Source: Acidobacteriota bacterium (GTDB lineage: Bacteria > Acidobacteriota > Terriglobia > Acidiferrales > UBA7541). Taken from it: a DNA stretch of 39,794 nucleotides. Position 1 is the first letter of the stretch, and the number at the start of each line of letters is the position of its first letter. The stretch is from contig QHYU01000053.1 in assembly GCA_003224235.1 (NCBI GenBank), positions 1-39,794 of the forward strand. The letters run 5' to 3'. Below are positions 7,733 to 16,345 of the stretch, piece after piece. A model generated the notes under the pieces. That model had not been told where the DNA came from and searched no databases. It saw only the letters and a list, made by a program, of their open reading frames with translations. A program made the position numbers and the translations under genes.

Positions 7733-9574
7733 CTAAGAGGGTTCCATCGAGGACGACGGGGCCATCGAGTCTGCCGCGATTCCTTCTTTCGCCGATGCGG
7801 CGTCGCGCGGCGGAAACAGCAACAGGACTGCGGGAAATTGGATGCGGAAAGTGGCGCCGCCTTCGGGCCGGTTGAAACAGGTGATCTGCCCGCCGTGCTC
7901 CTGAACCAGACCGTAGCAGATGCTCAGGCCAAGGCCGGTTCCCTTGCCAACCGGCTTGGTGGTGTAGAAGGGATCGAACACCAGGTGCGGTTCCTTGATG
8001 CCGGGCCCCGTATCGGAAAACTCGATGACCACGTTGGCCCGCTCGCGCAGCGTCCGCACGTTGAGCACGCCGCCGCCGATTTCTTCCATGGCGTCAACGG
8101 CGTTACTGATGATGTTGAAGAAGACCTGCAACAACTGGTTCGAGTCTCCGCGCACACCCGGCAGAACCGGTTCGGTCCGCAGCTCGATGGTGATTTTTCT
8201 CCCGCGTAGGGCTAGCTGGCGGAGCTGGATGGCGCTGGAAACCACGGCGTTGACATCCAGTGGCTTACGCTCCGGGGGAACCTGCCGGGCGAAACTGAGC
8301 AGATTAGTGACCAGTGTTTTGGTCCGGCGCGCCTGGTCGCGGATCTTTGTAGCGATGGTGCGCGGTTTCTCTCCCAATGAGCCGTCGTCGATCAGCAGAT
8401 CGGAATAGCCGAGGATGGCGGTGAGCGGATTATTGATTTCGTGGGCGGCTCCCGCTGCGAGCTGCCCGAGCGAGGCCAGCTTTTCTGCTTGCACGAACTG
8501 TGTCTGCAAGCGCTGAAGATTCTCGATCGATTCCTGTGAGGCGCGCAACAGCCGCAGGCGATCCCGATCCACCAAGTGCAGCCGCAGGAAGACCAGGGAG
8601 GTCAGTGGCACCATCGCCCCGAGCGTCACTTGCAGGCGAAACTGGCGCACCGCGGTCGGCTCCTCGCTGGCGAATACCGACCAAGCCGCCAGCAGCGGCA
8701 GCGAAAGCACCGCGGCCATCGCCAGCCGCGCCGCCCACACTCCGTCGTTTTGCCGGTTCTCCGCCACCGCCGGCGTTTCCTCCGAAGGCTTCACGGACTC
8801 CCCTTCTTCCGCCCGGCAGAGCCGGTACGCCAGGATGCCGGCGGTCCCGAACCAGACAAACGAAGCCACGAGGGCGATATCGTAGGAACTCCCGGTGTAA
8901 TAGACCCGCCGGTCAATCCCCACATTGATGGCCAGAGAGCTTGTGGTGTAACAACACGCTGCGCCGAACAGATTGGCATAGATCACTCGCCAGCGGCCCG
9001 AAGTACGCAGCCAGTACGCTCCGAGTCCGGTGAGGAGCACCATATTTTCCGCGATGTTGAGCAGATTGTAGTTCTGCCCGTAAAGCGCGACGTTGGCCAA
9101 TACGTATCGCCAGGGAATGACCACGAACAGGTAAAGATAGACCCACCAGAGCGAAAGCAGCGAGAAATCCAGATAACCGAAGCGCAGGCCGGGCTCGGGT
9201 TGTCGCTTGTGCGGCTCCAGGGCAAGCGCGGCTATCATCGGGACCGTATGGAGAAAGAAGATGAAGTCGCCGGTGAAGGGATTGGGGACAGGTTGATGCA
9301 GGTAAATCTCGAAGTAGGTCCACAGGAGCTGCGCGACCATCCACAGCGTACAGCCGAGCGCCATCAGCATCCAGAAGGAATTTCTGCGCCAGTTGGACGA
9401 GCCCGCGTTCAGCAGCAGGCCGGCATTGGCAAACAACGGCACCACGCATTGCGCCAGGTCGCCGTAGGTGGTCAGCCCCGGGCCCGGGCGAAGCAGCAGA
9501 GAGACCCCGGCATAGCTACCAACAAACAGAATCCAGGCAGCCAGAATCCACCACGTGGAGAGAGAAGGGCGCAT
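7733..9574 (-). CDS. Membrane-anchored sensor histidine kinase
   Basis: About 613 residues. The N-terminal 300 residues contain eight or more hydrophobic segments, starting with TWWILAAWILFVGSYAGVSL, and no recognised periplasmic sensor domain. A final TM segment near RLAMAAVLSLPLLAAWSVFA leads into a coiled stretch (LLRASQESIENLQRLQTQF) and a HisKA domain with the phospho-acceptor in AAHEINNPLTAILG (His near 376). The HATPase domain follows: N-box NQLLQVFFNIISNAVDAM near 486, G1 DTGPGIKEP near 520 and GKGTGLGLSICYGLV near 545. This is the NtrB/ZraS-like class that usually partners a sigma-54 response regulator, but none is adjacent. The ATG at 9574 is preferred; an in-frame TTG at 9613 would add 13 residues. 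Confidence 0.93.
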   Translation of the reverse strand: MRPSLSTWWILAAWILFVGSYAGVSLLLRPGPGLTTYGDLAQCVVPLFANAGLLLNAGSSNWRRNSFWMLMALGCTLWMVAQLLWTYFEIYLHQPVPNPFTGDFIFFLHTVPMIAALALEPHKRQPEPGLRFGYLDFSLLSLWWVYLYLFVVIPWRYVLANVALYGQNYNLLNIAENMVLLTGLGAYWLRTSGRWRVIYANLFGAACCYTTSSLAINVGIDRRVYYTGSSYDIALVASFVWFGTAGILAYRLCRAEEGESVKPSEETPAVAENRQNDGVWAARLAMAAVLSLPLLAAWSVFASEEPTAVRQFRLQVTLGAMVPLTSLVFLRLHLVDRDRLRLLRASQESIENLQRLQTQFVQAEKLASLGQLAAGAAHEINNPLTAILGYSDLLIDDGSLGEKPRTIATKIRDQARRTKTLVTNLLSFARQVPPERKPLDVNAVVSSAIQLRQLALRGRKITIELRTEPVLPGVRGDSNQLLQVFFNIISNAVDAMEEIGGGVLNVRTLRERANVVIEFSDTGPGIKEPHLVFDPFYTTKPVGKGTGLGLSICYGLVQEHGGQITCFNRPEGGATFRIQFPAVLLLFPPRDAASAKEGIAADSMAPSSSMEPS

Positions 9575-9732
9575 GAAAGACCAAAAGAGTAATTCTAGCT
9601 TGACTCTAACCAAGCCAGTTGCCGGAGTCGGCTCGAGGAACGAAAAGATTACCAGCGCGGTGGGTGATGGGGCCGCCCGTGTCTCTTCTTAACCGTCTGT
9701 GGAATTTGGCGGCCACGCAGGGCCCCTGGGGA

Positions 9733-9822
9733 TGGCGGAGGAGGAGGGATTCGAACCCCCGAGACCCTTGCGGGCCTAACGGTTTTCAAGACCGCCGCCT
9801 TCAACCACTCGGCCACTCCTCC
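9733..9822 (-). tRNA. tRNA-Ser (anticodon UGA)
   Basis: On the minus strand the sequence begins GGAGGAGTGGCCGAGTGG and ends with the matching acceptor half CTCCTCC, discriminator G and an encoded CCA. The anticodon loop is CT-TGA-AA inside the stem CGGT/ACCG. The long variable arm (GGCCC...GGGTC) is typical of serine tRNAs, and the T-loop is TTCGAAT. The total length of 90 bases fits a class II tRNA. It stands alone between the histidine kinase and PilZ genes. Confidence 0.97.
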
Positions 9823-10045
9823 GCTTGCCGCGCCCATATTGTAGCAAGGCTACGACTGTCTTTCTGAAGAAAGCCCGGCGCGAAACCCTTACGATTCGTT
9901 GCTCTGCAACCCGCTGATTATTCAACAGAGACAACGCAAGGATCGATCCCAACGACGTGAGTTCGCACCAAGGTCTCGGGTAGGCTTATCTGCAAAACAA
10001 GGGAGGATGTATGAAGCGGACGCGTTGCTTCAACCGCAAGTCGCC

Positions 10046-10573
10046 CTAAGTCGCTGAGATTTCTGACTTGTCGCGCGAATGATATTCAGGAGACGAACCG
10101 CCGGCGGGGCGGGCCCGCGGGCGTTTACGCTCGTCCGGATTCCAGTCGTCTGGCGGGAAGGCGATGCCCCAGAAGCTATGCGGCGGACTCATGAACTCGA
10201 TCCCCACGTTGGTCTCGCCGTTCTCATTTGGTTCCAGATAGGCGACTTTGCATTCCAGATCTTCCCCGGTCTTCGGATTTGTCAGAATTAATTTTTGATC
10301 CTGATTGACCATCGTGACCAACGTAATGACTGCGCCATGAGCATGCACGGTCAGGGTATTCGTTTCCTCGAAGAAAGGCTCCTTGTCTGACCCGTGACCG
10401 TAAACGTGCACAGCGATTTTGAGATGCCGTCGAAACCAGAGAGTGCGGCGAGTCGCCTGTCCTTTCTGCATCGCGACTTTCGCTGACCCCGCGGATCCGG
10501 AGACAGGAGCATTACTATCCAAAGCGAGGGCGATTCGACCCTCCTCTATTGGTGATTTCGTACTTCCAACCAT
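10046..10573 (-). CDS. PilZ-domain protein (HG type)
   Basis: This 175-residue protein has a PilZ-like beta-barrel core from about residue 45 to 140, flanked by low-complexity tails. The core includes RRTLWFRRHLKIAVHVYG, VHAHGAVITLV and ETNVGIEFMSPPHSFWGIAF. It is clearly related to the second PilZ protein at 23601-23963, sharing VG(I/V)EF(M/L)SP and FWG(I/V). PilZ domains usually bind cyclic di-GMP through RxxxR and D/NxSxxG. Here the second motif is replaced by THVHAHG-like sequence, so binding is uncertain. It is divergent from the GGDEF-EAL gene downstream, which makes a functional link to cyclic di-GMP plausible but unproven. Confidence 0.75.
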   Translation of the reverse strand: MVGSTKSPIEEGRIALALDSNAPVSGSAGSAKVAMQKGQATRRTLWFRRHLKIAVHVYGHGSDKEPFFEETNTLTVHAHGAVITLVTMVNQDQKLILTNPKTGEDLECKVAYLEPNENGETNVGIEFMSPPHSFWGIAFPPDDWNPDERKRPRARPAGGSSPEYHSRDKSEISAT

Positions 10574-10950
10574 GGGTTCCCCACGGACACTCCGTGCTAC
10601 GGTTCCTATCTTATGTCGGTCATGAGTCGTGGAGAATAGTACGGGGGATTGACCCTCAGGTACGCCAGTTTAAGCTTACTGCCGCTTGCTTTCCGTACCG
10701 TCGCAACGCCATTAGATCGCAACGCGCTGTCAAATAGGCAGTACTGAATCGGTAAATCTGCGGGGGCGGAGGTGCCCAGGCCCGCGCGGATGAAGGTTTC
10801 AGGGGCCCACCGTTCGAAACAGAACTGGTGGCGCTCTCCACGGATGGTTCTTATCGCTTCTTAACGAGAAGGCGACACGCCCAACCTTTTATCATCCGCA
10901 GCATCTCTTTCCATACGATAGTTATTCACCCTCTCACGAGGCTCAGCGGC
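10574..10950. other. Intergenic region between divergent PilZ and GGDEF-EAL genes
   Basis: No convincing gene is seen in these 377 bases. The span must hold the promoters of both divergent genes. I looked for the conserved core of a cyclic di-GMP (GEMM) riboswitch and did not find it. The frame of the downstream gene is open back to 10828, but that part does not resemble a receiver domain. Confidence 0.5.
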
Positions 10951-13092
10951 ATGAGTGACGCTCCGTCAAATCAACGAGCGACCCCAGGACCGACTCTGCA
11001 TGTCCTATTCCTCGAATGCAGCCCAGCCGATGCGGAGTTCTGCCTACAGCAACTGAAAAAGGGGGGATTTGATGTCCGCGCCGATCTGGCCCAGAACCTC
11101 GAAGAGTTTTTTGAGCGGCCGCGCTCGGAATCCTATGACATTGTGCTGGCCGACTACCCATCGTCCAACGGGACAAGGATAGACGCGCTTCAGCTTTTAA
11201 AAAAAGAAGGGAAAGACATCCCCATTATCCTGGCGACCAGCGCGTCAGGAGAAGAATCCGCTGTGGAGTGGGTCAGGAAAGGGGTATCGGATTACGTTCT
11301 CAAAGACCAGTTGGTCCGTTTGCCGGTTGCAGTGCGACGCGCCCTGGAAGAAAAATCCCTACGCCAAACGTGCCAGCGCGCGGAAGAAGCGCTTCGCGAG
11401 AGCGAGGAACGGTATGCGCTTGTTGCCAGCGGCGCCCACGACGGGTTGTGGGACTGGAATCTGAAAACCAACGAAGTCTATTTTTCTTCCGGTTGGAAAT
11501 CCATGCTGGGCCTTGAGGAAAGCGAGGCCGGAAATAGTCCCAAAGAATGGTTTCACCGAGTGCATCCTGAGGACATCCGTGGTGTAAGGGCGGGGATCGC
11601 TGCACATCTTGAAGGGCGTACCCCCCACTTTGAAGGTGAACATCGGATGTGGCACAAGGACGGGACCTACCGTTGGGTGCTGAGTCGAGGGATTGCCATT
11701 CGGGATGCGGGCGGTACGGCCTATCGCATGGCCGGGTCCCAGACGGATATCTCCGATCACAAGCTGATCGAAGAACAGCTGCTCCACGATGTGTTTCATG
11801 ATGAGTTGACAGGTCTCCCCAACCGGACCTTGTTCTGCAACCGTTTGGAGTTTGCAATCGGACGCACAAAACGCCCGGGAGATTATTTCTACGCAGTTCT
11901 CTTCCTGGACGTCGATCGCTTCAAGATCGTCAACGACAGCCTCGGACACTTGATTGGGGATGAACTTCTCATCGCCGTATCTCGAAGGCTGAAGGAGTGC
12001 CTGCGTCCCGGAGACACGGTCGCTCGTTTTGGCGGAGATGAGTTCGCGATTCTCCTGGACGATGTCCATGACGTCAACGACGCAACACGCCTGGCCGAGC
12101 GGATCCAAAAGAACCTGACCGTGCCGTTCACCCTACACGAGCACGAGGTATTCGCCACGGCGAGCATTGGAATCGCCATGGGAGCGGTGGGGTATGAGCA
12201 ACCGCAGGACATCCTGCGCGATGCAGACCTGGCGATGTATCACGCCAAGTCGCGGGGCCGGGCGGGTTGGAAGAGGTTTGACAGGAGTATGCGTGCCGAC
12301 GCTGTGGCCCTCTTGCGGTTGGAGACCGACCTGTGGCGGGCCGTTGAGCGCCAGGAGTTCCGAGTTTACTTCCAGCCGCTCGCGTCGCTTGAGGATGGCA
12401 TAATCACCGGTGCAGAAGCTCTCGTGCGCTGGCAGCACCCGCAACGTGACCTTCTTTTGCCGGCAGAATTCATCTCCGTGGCCGAAGGAACCCGACTTAT
12501 AGTAGCCATCGGCGAGTGGGTCCTGCGAACGGCCTGTGCCCAAGCCCAGGCTTGGCGCGCTTCGGGGCATTCCCTGCGGGTGACGGTAAATTTTTCCGCA
12601 CACCAGTTTGGGCACCCCGATCTTGTGGGACTGATCAGAACAGTGCTCAAGGAGACGGGTCTGCCTGCCTCCGCTCTCGAACTGGAGATTACCGAGAGCG
12701 TTGCCATGAAAGACATCGAGCTCAGCAGTGGGATCTTGAAAGAACTCAGTGCGGATGGCATGCACGTTTCGATTGATGACTTTGGGACCGGTTCCTCCTC
12801 GTTGAGCCGCTTGAAGCGATTTCCAATCAATAGTTTAAAAATCGATCAGAGTTTCGTGAGGAATCTTGCCGGCGATGTTAGGGACGCGGCGATCACCACG
12901 GCGATGATTACGATGGGTCATAGCCTTAAATTGAATGTGATTGCCGAGGGGGTGGAAACGAAGAAGCAACTGGCATTCCTGCGTTCCCGACGGTGCGACG
13001 AGATGCAAGGCTATCTGTTCAGCCGTCCTGTGCCAGCAGCGGCGTTTACGAAGCTATTGCAGAAAGCGCGGAGGCTCTCTCCCGCCCACTGA
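10951..13092 (+). CDS. Receiver-PAS-GGDEF-EAL cyclic di-GMP turnover protein
   Basis: A 713-residue multidomain regulator. Residues 15-135 form a response-regulator receiver: phospho-acceptor D68 (VLADYPSSNG) and conserved K118 are present, but the usual acidic pair is E22-C23. A PAS domain with its PAC part lies at about 150-285 (ESEERYALVASGAHDGLWDW, then HKDGTYRWVLSRGI). The diguanylate cyclase domain has RFGGDEFAILL at about 359-369, and the phosphodiesterase domain has the EAL motif at 489 (GAEALVRWQHP) with DDFGTGSSSLSRLKRFP. Both catalytic signatures look intact, so the protein could make or break cyclic di-GMP depending on input. The start at 10951 is chosen for GAGG at 10938-10941 and because MSDAPSNQ leads directly into the receiver. 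It is probably cytosolic, as no membrane segment is seen. Confidence 0.92.
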   Translation: MSDAPSNQRATPGPTLHVLFLECSPADAEFCLQQLKKGGFDVRADLAQNLEEFFERPRSESYDIVLADYPSSNGTRIDALQLLKKEGKDIPIILATSASGEESAVEWVRKGVSDYVLKDQLVRLPVAVRRALEEKSLRQTCQRAEEALRESEERYALVASGAHDGLWDWNLKTNEVYFSSGWKSMLGLEESEAGNSPKEWFHRVHPEDIRGVRAGIAAHLEGRTPHFEGEHRMWHKDGTYRWVLSRGIAIRDAGGTAYRMAGSQTDISDHKLIEEQLLHDVFHDELTGLPNRTLFCNRLEFAIGRTKRPGDYFYAVLFLDVDRFKIVNDSLGHLIGDELLIAVSRRLKECLRPGDTVARFGGDEFAILLDDVHDVNDATRLAERIQKNLTVPFTLHEHEVFATASIGIAMGAVGYEQPQDILRDADLAMYHAKSRGRAGWKRFDRSMRADAVALLRLETDLWRAVERQEFRVYFQPLASLEDGIITGAEALVRWQHPQRDLLLPAEFISVAEGTRLIVAIGEWVLRTACAQAQAWRASGHSLRVTVNFSAHQFGHPDLVGLIRTVLKETGLPASALELEITESVAMKDIELSSGILKELSADGMHVSIDDFGTGSSSLSRLKRFPINSLKIDQSFVRNLAGDVRDAAITTAMITMGHSLKLNVIAEGVETKKQLAFLRSRRCDEMQGYLFSRPVPAAAFTKLLQKARRLSPAH

Positions 13093-13290
13093 TTCCGTGC
13101 GGTGGACCCTGTGTTCTCCCCTCTGCCAGAACGGCTTGTACTCAATTCGGTTGGAGACTGGCCGCCAGGTTCGTGATGAACCGACCGTTTGTACTCTAGC
13201 TTGCCCAGCCCGCGCTCGCCATCCCTTTCCGGCGAGCCGCAACGGTAGGCCGTTCCGTCGTTTTTAAAGCACGAAAGATTATAATAATAC

Positions 13291-13319
13291 TTTACAAGGG
13301 AAGTGAATTAGCCTAAGTT
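13291..13319 (+). promoter_or_regulatory. Possible sigma-70 promoter upstream of the ABM-like gene
   Basis: TTTACA (13291-13296) and TAAGTT (13314-13319) are separated by 17 bases, about 90 bases before the start at 13408. A TATAAT also lies at 13280-13285. The AT-rich patch contrasts with the GC-rich surroundings, but the boxes are only partial matches. Confidence 0.35.
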
Positions 13320-13395
13320 GGTTATCTGACTGAGAGAGTCTTCAGGTCATTTGAACTGGTCATGGTTATCTGAGGTCGCCCTCTTGGCCGCAACC

Positions 13396-13402
13396 AAGGA
13401 GG
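13396..13402 (+). promoter_or_regulatory. Strong ribosome binding site fixing the start at 13408
   Basis: AAGGAGG with five bases to the ATG at 13408. It excludes the upstream in-frame start at 13351 for the small protein that follows. Confidence 0.8.
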
Positions 13403-13407
13403 TTGAC

Positions 13408-13716
13408 ATGTTTGCTCTCAAAGTTTCCATGCACCTGAAACCCTATTGCACTGAGGAGTTTACTCGGACGAACAGGAAGGAGATCATTCCCATCCTTCGA
13501 AGACAGAAAGGGTTCCGGGACGAAGTCACCTGCGTCGCCGCGGGCGGAACGGATGCGTTCGGAATCAGTTTCTGGGACGAGAAAGCGAGCGCGGACGCTT
13601 ACGGCCGCGACAGTTATCTGGAAGTGGTGAAGGCCCTGGCGAGGGTCATTGACGGCGTTGTTCAAGTTCAAACCTATGACGTTGTCAACTCGACCTTCCA
13701 CCAGATTGAGGTGTAG
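13408..13716 (+). CDS. Small dimeric alpha/beta-barrel (ABM-like) protein
   Basis: A 102-residue protein with the pattern of the antibiotic-biosynthesis-monooxygenase/ferredoxin-like fold: strand (FALKVSMHLKP), helix (CTEEFTRTNRKEIIPILRRQ), strand (FRDEVTCVAAGGTDAFGISF), WDEKASADAYGRDSYLEVVK and a last strand (VQVQTYDVVNS). Members of this superfamily act as small oxygenases or ligand-binding dimers, but no catalytic residue can be assigned, so the function is open. It starts after a strong AAGGAGG site. It is followed by the convergent LolA-like gene and has no operon partner. Confidence 0.65.
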   Translation: MFALKVSMHLKPYCTEEFTRTNRKEIIPILRRQKGFRDEVTCVAAGGTDAFGISFWDEKASADAYGRDSYLEVVKALARVIDGVVQVQTYDVVNSTFHQIEV

Positions 13717-13829
13717 CGGCCTGAAGCCGTCCTGTAGACGGGAGGAATGAAGGCCGCAACATCTGTGAATCCCACGAAATTGCGCTAGCTCTCAGCGTCC
13801 GGCCTATAGATTCCGTCAGGGCATAGGAT

Positions 13830-14825
13830 TTAAAAGCTTGATCGGGCCGAAGACCGGGCAGCAATACTATTGCTGATTTTATATTCAAGGTCCCGCGAAA
13901 TTATCGTGTGCCGACCGAAGATCCGGATATTGGCTGTGGCCTCCGAAGATGTCTGCAGCCACATGCCGCCGGCATCACCGTAGAGGAGCGCAATGTGGAT
14001 ATCGCGCACCCACCAAGACGGTGTCTTTGCAGGCTCACCCTCGGTGCGGCGAAGCAAGTACGTGCTGGCATCGACCCAGATGTTTCCGCGGAGCAGATGT
14101 TTGTCTTTGCGCCTGGGAAGCAGCTCAAGCAGGTAGCAGCGTTGGTCACTTACATCTTCCTCGCCGAGGAAGCGGACATCATAATTGTCCGGTGAGATGT
14201 CGGTCGAGCTGTAATCTTTCGCGACCTCCGCCTCGCTTTCCAGCATTCGGCGAACGAGTTTTTCTCCCAGGCGGGTGCCGTTGGCCTGCTGGATGGAGTA
14301 CTTTTTGAGGTCCGGGGGAACGAAGGTTACATCGGCAATCACCCGGGACTTGGTTGTATGTCTTTCCTTGCCAAACAGTTGGTAGTCGCGCGTGACGACG
14401 TAAGGACGAAGGCGGGCCCGGTTTTCAGCACGGGCCTGCGCCATGCGGGCAATGATGGTTTCCACGGTCGGGACTGTGCTCCCGGTCTGAGCCGATGCGC
14501 ATATCACCACGCCGACTAAAAAGAGAAAAAGCGACCACGAGTTTCGTTGCCGCACAGCCAGGCGCAAAAAGCTCCGTCCCGCTTCGCGGATTCTTCGATC
14601 CAGTCGAGAACCCACTGGATTCCACAGCGGCGCTCGTATCCGATACCAAATTGCGCCCCCGTGAGCGACAACTGGGACGAGAAAACAGATGATGGTGATG
14701 AGGAGAAGTGTGGCAAAACCAACACTGAATAAGAAAAGAGCCGCGATCAGTTCGCGCGCGGCGTAGGATGCAGTGGCCAAAAGTCCAAATGCGAACAGCG
14801 GGCCGAGCATGAAGAGTCGTTTCAC
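13830..14825 (-). CDS. LolA-like outer-membrane lipoprotein-sorting protein with N-terminal membrane extension
   Basis: The 331-residue frame starts at a GTG (14825). Residues from about 115 to the end match the acidobacterial LolA-like family: TVETIIARMAQARAENRARL, RDYQLFGKERHTTKSRVIAD, then LLELLPRRKDKHLLRGNIWV and WWVRDIHIALLYGDAGGMWL. The first 90 residues hold two hydrophobic segments (PLFAFGLLATASYAARELIA and FATLLLITIICFLVPVVAHG) and a charged linker. They are followed by a third segment (WSLFLFLVGVVICASAQTG) that looks exactly like an ordinary signal peptide. A GTG at 14555 would give a 241-residue protein with only that signal peptide, but no Shine-Dalgarno sequence precedes it. So this is either a fusion of a small membrane protein with a secreted LolA-like domain or a mis-extended start. 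It is expected to handle lipoproteins in the periplasm. Confidence 0.75.
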   Translation of the reverse strand: MKRLFMLGPLFAFGLLATASYAARELIAALFLFSVGFATLLLITIICFLVPVVAHGGAIWYRIRAPLWNPVGSRLDRRIREAGRSFLRLAVRQRNSWSLFLFLVGVVICASAQTGSTVPTVETIIARMAQARAENRARLRPYVVTRDYQLFGKERHTTKSRVIADVTFVPPDLKKYSIQQANGTRLGEKLVRRMLESEAEVAKDYSSTDISPDNYDVRFLGEEDVSDQRCYLLELLPRRKDKHLLRGNIWVDASTYLLRRTEGEPAKTPSWWVRDIHIALLYGDAGGMWLQTSSEATANIRIFGRHTIISRDLEYKISNSIAARSSARSSF

Positions 14826-14918
14826 GACGGTTCCACGCCTTTAATCATTGAGACCACGAATAACCTGAGGCAGAGCATCCCGGTGGGTGGCCAAGATCCA
14901 AACCACCGCCTTGGGCTC

Positions 14919-15466
14919 CTAGGGACGACAGCTACGACCGGGACTCACAAGCCGTGCTAGACAACTCCATCCCTCGGCACGGGCTTTCGTCTGACCTTCG
15001 CGGCCCAGCCGAAACCTCAGGGTGATGCCGTAGACGCTGTCCGCCCGCGGCACGAACGCGCCCCCCGAGGGTTGCGAAAGCCCGAGCCGGAAAGGCCCAG
15101 CTGCACGTTCTCCATGTAGCGTGTGCTCTCGAAGCCGTCCAGTTGCAGCCGCCCTCCCCAGAATCGCACAACCGCCACGCGTACCTGTCTAACGAACGGA
15201 GTCCTAACCACCTCCATCGGGAATAGGCGCTCCAGGGTGTCACGGTGGTGCACCGCAACGAGCAGGGCAGTAAAACCGGCAGGGCGCTCCGCGAGTGGCT
15301 GGGGTGGCAAAAAGGCAGTACGCGGCAAGTGGCTGGGTGGCGCTGCAACCAGCGTGATCGGCGCGGGACGTTGTTGGATAAGGCTCAACTGTGCTGAGCG
15401 GGTCTGCGCACCCGCCGGCACGTAGCTACTCAGCAGCACCGCAAGCGTCAAAAAGAGGCGTTTCAT
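14919..15466 (-). pseudogene. Secreted barrel-like protein interrupted by a frameshift in a G6 run
   Basis: From the ATG at 15466 (AAGGAC upstream) the frame encodes a signal peptide (MKRLFLTLAVLLSSYVPAGA-Q) and a beta-rich secreted protein with FWGGRLQLDGFESTRYMENV. The frame then runs into a stop at 15017 after an unconvincing tail. A shift of one base at the G6 run (minus strand, 15061-15066) restores a typical C-terminal barrel strand, PRADSVYGITLRFRLGREG, and extends the protein to the stop at 14919. The coordinates given cover the restored frame. The product family is not recognised. The aromatic and alternating pattern suggests a small outer-membrane or periplasmic protein. Whether the frameshift is a sequencing error, a true mutation or phase variation is unknown. 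Confidence 0.6.
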
Positions 15467-15688
15467 CAACGCTTGTCCTTTGTCGCGTGCGAACCCGCCC
15501 TGCGCATGTGAGCAACATCCGCCTCCCACCAGATCCTGGCTGGCACCTAGAGGCACACCGCTTATACACTTGGCTGATTCGCGTGTCAGTTCAGTACTGC
15601 TCACACAGGTGGTCAAAATTGCTCATCGCAGTTAATGACGGGCAAACACAGGAGGCCGGTCTGAAATTACCGCGGTGCGACATAGACA

Positions 15689-16345
15689 CTAGTCGTGCAG
15701 GACCACGCTCAGGAGGCCACTATGGACCGTCAACCCGCCACCATTGTAATCGACAAAACCAAGCTTCTTGAACTTATTCATGAAATGGCTCACCCGCGAC
15801 CGGGTTGTGCCGACCATTTGTGCCAAGTTTTCCTGATTGATTCTGGGAAGTACGGGCTCGGCTCTGCTCTCCTTACCAAAATGAGAAAGCAGCAATAGAA
15901 TCCGGGCCAGGCGCTTCTCGCTGGAATTGAAAAGCTGGTCGACCAGATCCTCTTCGTATCGCATGTTGCGCGAAAGCAGATGCGTGACGAACAATTCCGA
16001 GACGCGGTGTTGTTCATGCAGCACGCGCGCCATCAGCGTCTTTTCGACCCTGGTAAGCGTACAGTCTGTCATCGCGGTAGCCGTGGATATACGCAACGGC
16101 TGACCTGCAAGGCACCCCTCGCCGAAGAATTCACCGGCGCCCAGAATGGCGACGATCGCTTCCTTACCCTGTTCAGATGTAACCGAGAGCCTCACTTTGC
16201 CCCGTTGGAGGTAGAACACGGAATCCGCAGGTTGTCCTTGCCCGAAGATGTTGCGGTTCGCGCCGTATTCTGCAATCGTCTTGCCGACAGAGATGCGAGC
16301 GAGGAAGGTTTCCCAATCGACAGGCTGGTTTTTCTTACGCGCCAT
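15689..16345 (-). CDS. Crp/Fnr-family transcriptional regulator
   Basis: The 218-residue protein has an N-terminal cyclic-nucleotide-binding-like barrel at about residues 15-125 (IFGQGQPADSVFYLQRGKVR, then ILGAGEFFGEGCLAGQP). A long dimer helix with NSSEKRLARILLLLSHFGKE follows, then a C-terminal winged HTH (RINQENLAQMVGTTRSRVSH, FMNKFKKLGFVDYNG). There is no cysteine cluster for an Fe-S centre, so it is not a classical Fnr. The effector is unknown. The start at 16345 has GGAG about eight bases upstream; an in-frame start ten codons earlier (16375) is less likely. The frameshifted secreted gene lies downstream on the same strand and could be a target. Confidence 0.9.
   Translation of the reverse strand: MARKKNQPVDWETFLARISVGKTIAEYGANRNIFGQGQPADSVFYLQRGKVRLSVTSEQGKEAIVAILGAGEFFGEGCLAGQPLRISTATAMTDCTLTRVEKTLMARVLHEQHRVSELFVTHLLSRNMRYEEDLVDQLFNSSEKRLARILLLLSHFGKESRAEPVLPRINQENLAQMVGTTRSRVSHFMNKFKKLGFVDYNGGGLTVHSGLLSVVLHD

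Noticed and set aside
8576-9592. A 338-residue plus-strand open frame
   Set aside because: It is antisense to the histidine kinase membrane region, rich in Gln, Arg and His, with no recognisable domain.
10574-10950. Possible cyclic di-GMP riboswitch before the GGDEF-EAL gene
   Set aside because: The conserved GEMM core and paired stems could not be found by eye.
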